From an uncultured bacterium (lineage in GTDB: Bacteria; Cyanobacteriota; Vampirovibrionia; Gastranaerophilales; Gastranaerophilaceae), in NCBI GenBank assembly GCA_900551965.1, contig URYF01000044.1:1-12631 (forward strand): DNA of 12,631 bases, given 5' to 3'. This document shows, in pieces, positions 7,493 to 12,631 of the stretch. The translations under genes and the position numbers were made by a program. Numbering within the stretch: the stretch's first letter is position 1; every line of letters begins with the position of its first letter. Below the pieces are notes generated by a model, which saw only the letters and a program-made list of their open reading frames with translations, ran no database searches and was not told the origin of the DNA.

Positions 7493-9481
7493 TTATCCTA
7501 TAAATAAACTTCCAATAATCACAATTATTAAAAATATAAGTCCATATTTTATATAAGACTGAATATTTCCGCTTTGAATAGCTTCAAATTTTGATAAAAA
7601 CCACTCGTCAAGTTTTAACACAGGGTTAATAACATAAGCTTCTTCAATATCCTCAATATGCAGACTGAAGTGTGCACTGTGAGGGAATAATTTTTTAGGT
7701 TTTTTAATATCAAATACTTTTTTAAACAAAGGTTTCAACATTGATAAAAACGGGCTTGCATAAGATGATGCAGTGTACTGCATATGATTGTTTGCCCTGT
7801 TATATCCGCAACCCCAGGTTTCATGTAATTGAATTTTGCCTTTTGTAAGTTTTAATTTTAATAAAATCATAAAAGTCAAAAATGCAACAAACCCAACGGC
7901 AAAGAATGCGATAGTCTGCATTAATCTCATAGGTTCATAGCAAACCGCGCAGACATTCATTGCAGCTTCCGGCAAAATTGCAAACACAACTTTTTTTACA
8001 TGCCAGAAAACATACTGAGGATAAATACCGATTAATAATGTAAATAATCCTAAAATCCCCATCGGTATAATCATTGATTTTCCTGTATCTTCACTTACTT
8101 TTTCAGCAGCTTCGCTTCTTGGCATACCAAGGAATATTATACTGAAAGCTTTTGTGAAACAAAGAATCGCCATTGTTCCAACTAAAGCTAATCCTGAAAT
8201 CGCAAATAATAATACAATCAACGATACAAAATTATGAATTTCCAAACCTTTAAACATACCAAAATAAATTAAAAATTCACTGATAAACCCGTTAAATGGT
8301 GGAAGCCCGCAAATTGCAACAGAACCGATTAAAAACATTATTGCAGTATAAGGCATTGATTTAATCAAACCGCCAAGAACTTCAACATTTCTTGTATGGG
8401 TTTTAATATAAACACTTCCAGCTGATAAGAAGAGTAATTCTTTAAATATTGAGTGGTTTAATACATGCAAAATACCACCGGCTAAACCGACAAGCGCAAC
8501 AGTAGGATTGTGATATGTTAAACCCAGCATACCAACCCCGATACCGATACCGATAATCCCGATATTTTCGATACTGTGATATGCCAAAAGTCTTTTCAAA
8601 TCGTGCTGGGTTATTGCATATAAAACCCCGTATAATGCTGAAATAACGGAAATTATTAAAACAGCATAAGAAATCATTTTTGATGGAACCCCAACCAGAC
8701 TTAAAGTTCTTAAAATTCCATAAATACCTGTTTTAATCATAACACCAGACATAATCGCACTGACATGAGACGGTGCTGCAGGGTGCGCATCAGGCAGCCA
8801 GTTATGGAACGGAACAAATCCTGCTTTAGTTCCAAACCCGATAAATGATAATATAAATACAAGATTTGCAAAAGAAGAGTTATTTTGAAGTACTGATTTA
8901 AATACTGCAAAATCAAAACTTCCCGCTTTTATTGATAAAATTGCAAATGCAAGAATTATAAATAAAACCGAAATATGCATAAATACCAGATACTTAATTC
9001 CGGCTTTTAAGACATCTTTTTTATCACTTTCAAAAATAACAAGGAAAAATGAACTTAATGACATAATTTCCCAGCATATTAAAAACATCAACGCATTTTG
9101 GCAGGTAACAACCGCAAGCATAGAAGCGATTAACACCGGTAAAAATACAAGATGCGAGTTAATATTTTTTGAATCAATGTAAGGTTTTAAATATCCGTTT
9201 GAATAAATTACGGATAACAAACTCATAACAGTGATTACCATAATAAAAAATGCGGCTAACGGGTCAATAACAAAATTCACCGCCCCGAATAAATGATTAA
9301 AATTAAATGTTGAAACTAAATTATCTCTGCTGATTAAAACATTAACAGCCGGAACTAAACATAAAACAGAACCAACTGCAGTTAGCAGTGTGAGGATAAA
9401 TGTTTTAAACTTTTTGTTAAAAGTTCCTGCGATAAGTCCGCTGAACATCAGAGTAATTATTCCGATAAAATAACTATTCAT
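7493..9481 (-). CDS. ehrA: HyfB/HycC-like proton/ion-translocating membrane subunit (NuoL family, EhrA-type)
   Basis: This is the first gene of the operon. It encodes a 662-residue antiporter-like subunit with about 14-16 helices plus a cytoplasmic segment near the C-terminus. Channel residues are in place: E138 in CWEIMSLSSFFL, K219 in FGTKAGFVPFHNWLPDAHPAAPSH, the HSIENIG block, and K347 in LNHSIFKELLFLSAG. The block HETWGCGYNRANNHMQYTASSYASP near residues 560-585 is the hallmark that separates HyfB/HycC from plain NuoL; a final helix ends the protein. AGGGTGG lies 9 bases before the ATG at 9481. The length fits the HyfB family, and no long NuoL-type lateral helix is obvious. It should move ions across the inner membrane, driven by redox reactions in the EhrLS-type arm. 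Confidence 0.93.
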   Translation of the reverse strand: MNSYFIGIITLMFSGLIAGTFNKKFKTFILTLLTAVGSVLCLVPAVNVLISRDNLVSTFNFNHLFGAVNFVIDPLAAFFIMVITVMSLLSVIYSNGYLKPYIDSKNINSHLVFLPVLIASMLAVVTCQNALMFLICWEIMSLSSFFLVIFESDKKDVLKAGIKYLVFMHISVLFIILAFAILSIKAGSFDFAVFKSVLQNNSSFANLVFILSFIGFGTKAGFVPFHNWLPDAHPAAPSHVSAIMSGVMIKTGIYGILRTLSLVGVPSKMISYAVLIISVISALYGVLYAITQHDLKRLLAYHSIENIGIIGIGIGVGMLGLTYHNPTVALVGLAGGILHVLNHSIFKELLFLSAGSVYIKTHTRNVEVLGGLIKSMPYTAIMFLIGSVAICGLPPFNGFISEFLIYFGMFKGLEIHNFVSLIVLLFAISGLALVGTMAILCFTKAFSIIFLGMPRSEAAEKVSEDTGKSMIIPMGILGLFTLLIGIYPQYVFWHVKKVVFAILPEAAMNVCAVCYEPMRLMQTIAFFAVGFVAFLTFMILLKLKLTKGKIQLHETWGCGYNRANNHMQYTASSYASPFLSMLKPLFKKVFDIKKPKKLFPHSAHFSLHIEDIEEAYVINPVLKLDEWFLSKFEAIQSGNIQSYIKYGLIFLIIVIIGSLFIG

Positions 9482-9513
9482 AATCTAAATCCACCCTAGA
9501 CTTTACTATATAA

Positions 9514-9636
9514 ATTATATTCATTACTAATCATAAAAAATTATAACTTTCATTAAAATTAAGCTATTATTTTATTCAAAATTTCAGCTAAAATTTTTCA
9601 CAATTCCGTTTTAAATCTAACAAAAGTGAAAGTCAA
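9514..9636 (-). promoter_or_regulatory. Weak promoter candidates for the ehr-like operon
   Basis: On the minus strand there are two perfect TATAAT hexamers (9519-9514 and 9545-9540), neither with a recognisable -35. There is also a TTGACT (9636-9631) that is followed after 17 bases by the poorer TAAAAC (9613-9608). Any of these could start the six-gene transcript, but the region is so AT-rich that none is secure. Confidence 0.2.
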
Positions 9637-9681
9637 GTGTATTTTATACAATTATTAATTTATGAACACTTTTTGATACTT

Positions 9682-9710
9682 GTGACAAAATTTTTCAAAA
9701 TTTTTATTAT
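9682..9710 (+). promoter_or_regulatory. Sigma70-like promoter for the formate/nitrite channel gene
   Basis: GTGACA (9682-9687) and TATTAT (9705-9710) each match the consensus at five of six positions and are separated by the ideal 17 bases. Transcription would begin near 9717, giving a leader of about 225 bases. That leader contains the folded elements at 9742-9823 and 9829-9902. Confidence 0.5.
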
Positions 9711-9741
9711 CCTATTGCAATTAAAATTTTTCGATATAAAA

Positions 9742-9823
9742 TAAAAACCGACCCCGCTTAATATGCTGAAAGGATATAACTTTAAGCATTTAAGGATACC
9801 TGAAATTTCAGGTGAGGTTTTTA
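9742..9823 (+). promoter_or_regulatory. Candidate structured RNA leader: three-way junction (riboswitch-like)
   Basis: The plus-strand RNA can form a closed three-way junction. P1 pairs TAAAAACC (9742-9749) with GGTTTTTA (9816-9823), 8 pairs. P2 runs 9757-9794 with 14 pairs, one bulged T at 9762, one G-A mismatch and loop GATATAA. P3 is the palindrome ACCTGAAATTTCAGGT (9798-9813), 6 pairs with loop AATT. The junction strands are GACCCCG, GAT and GA, richer in C and G than the surroundings. The element starts about 25 bases after the predicted transcription start. It matches no riboswitch class I could recall. Function is inferred from layout only. Confidence 0.45.
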
Positions 9824-9828
9824 CATTT

Positions 9829-9902
9829 AGACAATTAAAGATTATTTTATCGAGCTCAATAAACCCGGTATTAACCTAAAATATAATTAGGTTTAATTGT
9901 CT
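9829..9902 (+). promoter_or_regulatory. Second paired element in the channel-gene leader
   Basis: AGACAATTAAA (9829-9839) is perfectly complementary to TTTAATTGTCT (9892-9902), 11 pairs. It encloses two small hairpins: TTTAT/ATAAA (9846-9850 with 9859-9863) and CCTAA/TTAGG (9875-9879 with 9887-9891). It ends 23 bases before the ribosome-binding site, so it does not cover that site directly. TTAAAG (9835-9840) could pair instead with CTTTAA (9780-9785) of the upstream element, allowing alternative folds. Confidence 0.33.
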
Positions 9903-9941
9903 GCTCTAAAAAATATTATAACAGTAAGGAGATTAAGAAAA

Positions 9942-10808
9942 ATGGTAGAAGTACAAAATCTGGATACAAAAGATTGTATCACCCCGGGTAATGTAGCCCA
10001 CGAAATTGCAGAAAGCGTTATGCCAACAAAAGCAAATTTCAGAAAATCAAAAACATTCGTGCTTGCAATCGCAGCAGGAGCTTTGATTGCATTTGGCGCA
10101 CAAGTATCATTAACAGTTATGACAGGAACAGAAAACGTAAGCTGGGGACTTGCAAAATTAGTAGGAGCAATGACATTTGCAACCGGATTAATGATGGTTG
10201 TTTTGACAGGTGCCGAATTATTTACAGGAAACGTAATGATGACATTTGCCGTTATTGAAAAAAGAACAAGTTTTTTGAAACTTTTAAGAAACTGGTCATT
10301 AGTTTATGCAGGAAACTTTGTTGGTTCAATAATTTTAGCGTTATTAATTTATCTGTCAGGCTGTTCTCATAATTCACATGATGCATTAGGCGCTATGGGA
10401 TTAACTACAGCATATACAAAAGCAACATTACCGTTTATAGAAGCTTTTACAAGAGGTATCCTTTGTAACTGGTTAGTATGTCTTGCTATTTGGATGGCAT
10501 CATCTTCAAGACACGTTATAGGTAAGATTTTTGCAATATTTTTCCCTATTATGACATTCGTCGCTTCAGGTTATGAACACAGTATTGCAAATATGTATTT
10601 CTTAACTAACGGATTATTTTTAAAACATACACCATCTATTGTTGCAGCATCAGGATTAACAACAGACCAATTAGCTTTATTAAATTGGAAATCATGCCTG
10701 TTCGGAAACCTTATTCCTGTAACATTAGGCAACATTGTCGGAGCATTAGTATTTGTAGTACTATTGTTCTGGACAGCTTATTTAAGAGATGACCATAAAA
10801 AAAACTAA
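9942..10808 (+). CDS. focA: Formate/nitrite transporter (FNT) family channel, FocA/NirC-type
   Basis: This is an inner-membrane channel of 288 residues for small monovalent anions, mainly formate, nitrite or hydrosulfide; family members form pentamers with six helices per subunit. The signature GAELFTGNVMM includes T95 of the conserved loop (Thr91 in E. coli FocA). GILCNWLVCLAIWMA and SGYEHSIANMY follow, the latter with H213, the central pore histidine that protonates substrate. The ATG at 9942 is chosen because AAGGAG (9926-9931) lies 10 bases before it; an in-frame TTG at 9897 lies within the predicted leader structure and has no ribosome site. The substrate cannot be settled from sequence. 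The neighbouring hydrogenase-like operon makes formate the favoured guess. The gene is single, with its own promoter and terminator. Confidence 0.93.
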   Translation: MVEVQNLDTKDCITPGNVAHEIAESVMPTKANFRKSKTFVLAIAAGALIAFGAQVSLTVMTGTENVSWGLAKLVGAMTFATGLMMVVLTGAELFTGNVMMTFAVIEKRTSFLKLLRNWSLVYAGNFVGSIILALLIYLSGCSHNSHDALGAMGLTTAYTKATLPFIEAFTRGILCNWLVCLAIWMASSSRHVIGKIFAIFFPIMTFVASGYEHSIANMYFLTNGLFLKHTPSIVAASGLTTDQLALLNWKSCLFGNLIPVTLGNIVGALVFVVLLFWTAYLRDDHKKN

Positions 10809-10818
10809 CGTAAATTTT

Positions 10819-10849
10819 AAAGACCGGAATATAAATATTCCGGTCTTTT
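10819..10849 (+). terminator. Intrinsic terminator after the channel gene
   Basis: AAAGACCGGAATA (10819-10831) pairs perfectly with TATTCCGGTCTTT (10836-10848) around loop TAAA, and a T run directly follows. It begins 10 bases after the channel gene's stop codon. Confidence 0.93.
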
Positions 10850-10852
10850 ATA

Positions 10853-10858
10853 TATAAT
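10853..10858 (+). promoter_or_regulatory. Possible -10 box for the porin gene
   Basis: A perfect TATAAT lies 21 bases before the GTG start and just after the terminator tail. No -35 match is seen at 16-18 bases upstream, where the terminator hairpin lies. If used, the leader would be only about 15 bases long. Confidence 0.25.
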
Positions 10859-10879
10859 AATTAAAGAAAAACACAAGCC

Positions 10880-12148
10880 GTGAAAAAGATTTTATTTATT
10901 TTAATTTTGATATTATTAAATGCAGCATCAGCAAAAGCCGCTGATGAAGTTTACCTTGAATTTGACGAAACTTTCCAAAAACAAGTTTTGAATGATTCAA
11001 AACATCAAAATGAAATTATTCATAATAACAGAATTGCAATAAATGAAACTGATATTGAAAATATTCAAATTCCAAACTCCCCGCAGGATTCAAATTCAAT
11101 AACCCCGCATACAAGATTTTATAATGGGCTAAACAAAACAGCACATGATTTATATAACTTGAAAATAGAAAATACGGATTCTCCCTCATGTTTGTTTAAA
11201 GATAAATTAACAAAACATTTTGAGTCAGGTCCGATTGAAAGTTTTCATACCTGGGCTGTCATGCAGAGCAACTTTGATACAACAATTCCTGAAAACTCAG
11301 ATGTAGATACAAAGTTTAATGTAGGGCTTATTAACGTAATTTTTGATGCGCAGACAAACGAAGGTAAAGATAATTTCAGATTAATGCTTGACCCGACACA
11401 TCAGCATACAAGACCATTTTTGCAATCATTTGTACAAGATGCTTATTATGAAACAAAAAGAATCCCGCATCATTCAATTTTAATCGGTAATTCTCGCCCG
11501 GGAGTAGGTTATGAAGGAGCCCAATCTCCATACACACTTCCGTTTATAAACCGTTCCCAAATTTCAAGAAACCTTGCAAATGTACGTAAAACAGGTATCA
11601 GAGTCCGTGGAGATTACTCGCTTGTCGATTATGATTTTGGAGGATACAGTTCTGATACATTTTTCACGGAATTTATGCCGGGGGTTGAATTTGATGGCTG
11701 GGTAAATATAAAGCCGCTTGGAAAAACAGATGGAAGATATGGAAAACTAACAACCGGAGGCGGAATTGTTGCAGGTAACAGAAATTCTATCGATTATTTT
11801 GTCGGCGGAGCTTATCTTGGCTACACCTACAAAAAATTCTGGACAAGAATGGAATATGCGGTATCCGATGGTTCTAACGGAGGCTCAGGATTAACCACAA
11901 AGCGCCGCCAGGGCTGGTATGTAACACTTGGCTACCACATCACAAAAAAATTAGAAGTTCTTGCAAGATATGATGAATTTGACCCTGATAAAACCATCGG
12001 CGGCAACAACCAAAGGGAATACACTGCAGGAATAAATTACTACCTAAAAGGTCAAGCCTTAAAACTTATTCTAAATTATGTATATTGCCAAAACGAAGCA
12101 AAAGCAGACAGCCACAGAATTCTTCTAGGAACACAAATTGCATTATAA
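10880..12148 (+). CDS. Outer-membrane porin, phosphate-selective OprO/OprP-like
   Basis: This 422-residue protein has a classical signal peptide: MKK, hydrophobic residues 4-13, and a likely cleavage after A18-K19-A20. A polar stretch (about 22-200) shows no family match I can recall. From about residue 215 the sequence is alternating beta-strands with aromatic girdles: SLVDYDFGGYSS, YFVGGAYLGYTY, GWYVTLGYHI, LEVLARYDEFDPD, REYTAGINYYL and LKLILNYVY. The last four strongly resemble the C-terminal strands of OprP/OprO-type porins. The final residue is Leu, not the usual Phe. The start is GTG at 10880, chosen because it gives a perfect signal peptide; no clear Shine-Dalgarno sequence is present. 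It shows the cell has an outer membrane. The substrate is unknown; anions such as phosphate are the family theme. Confidence 0.8.
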   Translation: MKKILFILILILLNAASAKAADEVYLEFDETFQKQVLNDSKHQNEIIHNNRIAINETDIENIQIPNSPQDSNSITPHTRFYNGLNKTAHDLYNLKIENTDSPSCLFKDKLTKHFESGPIESFHTWAVMQSNFDTTIPENSDVDTKFNVGLINVIFDAQTNEGKDNFRLMLDPTHQHTRPFLQSFVQDAYYETKRIPHHSILIGNSRPGVGYEGAQSPYTLPFINRSQISRNLANVRKTGIRVRGDYSLVDYDFGGYSSDTFFTEFMPGVEFDGWVNIKPLGKTDGRYGKLTTGGGIVAGNRNSIDYFVGGAYLGYTYKKFWTRMEYAVSDGSNGGSGLTTKRRQGWYVTLGYHITKKLEVLARYDEFDPDKTIGGNNQREYTAGINYYLKGQALKLILNYVYCQNEAKADSHRILLGTQIAL

Positions 12149-12157
12149 TTCTCTTAA

Positions 12158-12631
12158 ATGTATAATAAAGATATGGATAACATTGAACAAAATTATGAAG
12201 ATTTTATATCAACAGTAAGTCACGAGCTAAGAACTCCTCTAACATCAATCCGCGGATTTTCGCAAACAATGCTTTCTTCCTGGGACAAGTTAGATGATGA
12301 AAGCAAAAAAAAGTTTATAAAAATTATTGAAGAACAATCAAACAGACTTATTCATCTTGTTGAAAATATGTTATCAGTGACAAAACTCCGAAATTCCGGT
12401 AATAATTTTGTTTATAATGTATTAAATATAAAATCACCGATAGAACAGATTATTTCAATCGTAAAAAGTCAATATCCCGAACAAAATTTTGAATTTGAAT
12501 ATCGGGAAAATTTACCTGAAATTTTTGTAGACAGAGATAAATTCCAACAAATAATGACCAACTTAATTGAAAACAGTGCAAAATATTCAACAGGTGAACA
12601 CGTTACCAAAATCAAAACCTCTATATTAAAT
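12158..12631 (+). CDS. Sensor-less histidine kinase (partial, 3' end outside window)
   Basis: The N-terminal 158 residues of a two-component kinase are visible. The H-box STVSHELRTPL has the phosphoacceptor H22. A dimerisation helix pair follows (about 10-78, with EEQSNRLIHLVENMLSVTKL). The N-box N135-LIE-N139-SAKYS opens the ATP-binding domain, and the G-boxes lie beyond the edge. A stop (TAA, 12155-12157) directly precedes the ATG in frame, so no longer N-terminus is possible from this reading frame; a second ATG at 12173 is an alternative. There is therefore no sensor or membrane segment, unlike most family members. The gene begins 9 bases after the porin stop with no terminator between, so co-transcription is likely. 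No Shine-Dalgarno site is evident. Confidence 0.88.
   Translation, partial: MYNKDMDNIEQNYEDFISTVSHELRTPLTSIRGFSQTMLSSWDKLDDESKKKFIKIIEEQSNRLIHLVENMLSVTKLRNSGNNFVYNVLNIKSPIEQIISIVKSQYPEQNFEFEYRENLPEIFVDRDKFQQIMTNLIENSAKYSTGEHVTKIKTSILN

Larger units (their letters stand above)
9482..9941. other. Divergent intergenic control region
   Basis: About 460 bases separate the leftward complex I-like operon from the rightward channel gene. I see no convincing protein-coding gene in it. Left of about 9660 it is plain AT-rich DNA with weak minus-strand promoter candidates. From 9671 it contains an imperfect palindrome, a plus-strand promoter and a highly structured leader, each listed separately. The divergent layout permits joint control of both transcripts. 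Confidence 0.7.

Noticed and set aside
2187..9481. Annotation as formate hydrogenlyase or hydrogenase 4
   Set aside because: The gene families fit, but the large subunit lacks all four NiFe-binding cysteines, so hydrogen production is not supported.
2187..9481. Annotation as respiratory complex I
   Set aside because: The HyfB-, HyfE- and HyfF-specific blocks, the NuoC/NuoD fusion and the six-gene set fit the Hyf/Ehr families. No NuoE, F, G, A or J equivalents are seen.
9578..9597. AT-only inverted repeat (AAAATTT/AAATTTT) upstream of the operon
   Set aside because: Composition alone makes this likely, and no U-run or gene-end context supports a terminator or operator.
9897..9941. TTG at 9897 as the start of the channel gene
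   Set aside because: It lies inside the predicted leader stem, and the added residues are not typical of FNT proteins. The ATG at 9942 has a clear AAGGAG.
1..12631. CRISPR arrays, insertion sequences, tRNA or rRNA genes
   Set aside because: No regularly spaced direct repeats, transposase motifs, terminal inverted repeats, cloverleaf folds or rRNA-like stretches were seen while reading the window.

Overview
The window is AT-rich DNA that looks like the chromosome of a diderm, strictly anaerobic, fermentative bacterium. The diderm evidence is a signal peptide plus outer-membrane beta-barrel porin. The anaerobic evidence is a group 4 hydrogenase-like membrane complex next to a formate/nitrite channel. 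The overall style (AT-rich coding, an Asn/Lys-rich putative effector with a short N-terminal tail and one membrane segment) resembles gut Vampirovibrionia/Melainabacteria (Gastranaerophilales). That is an impression from gene content, not a marker-based assignment.

Left part (1-2180): two divergent genes with possible host- or signalling-directed roles. A dual-specificity-type tyrosine phosphatase on the minus strand runs off the left edge. On the plus strand lies a 493-residue membrane-anchored protein ending in an ADP-ribosyltransferase (ART) domain. A strong hairpin at 2151-2178 separates it from the convergent operon.

Centre (2187-9481, minus strand): a tight six-gene operon, transcribed right to left, encoding a complex I-like membrane oxidoreductase. 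The order is HyfB-, HyfC-, HyfE- and HyfF-like membrane subunits, then a fused NuoC/NuoD-like large subunit, then a NuoB-like small subunit with an N-terminal Fe-S extension. The large subunit lacks all four cysteines that would hold the NiFe centre. Gene order and missing cysteines match the Ehr (energy-converting-hydrogenase-related) complexes, so this is probably an ion-pumping complex with an unknown electron partner rather than a hydrogenase.

Control region (9482-9941): a 460-base divergent intergenic stretch. It holds a sigma70-like promoter reading toward the channel gene, followed by a leader of about 225 bases that can fold into a compact three-way junction and then a second branched element. 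No known riboswitch class was recognised; this is the best candidate here for an undescribed element.

Right part (9942-12631, plus strand): a FocA/NirC-type channel ending in a textbook terminator, then an OprP/OprO-like porin. Nine bases after the porin starts a histidine kinase with almost no N-terminal sensor region; it is cut by the right edge. Together the genes suggest formate or a similar small anion crossing the inner membrane, a respiratory ion pump, and outer-membrane uptake possibly under two-component control.
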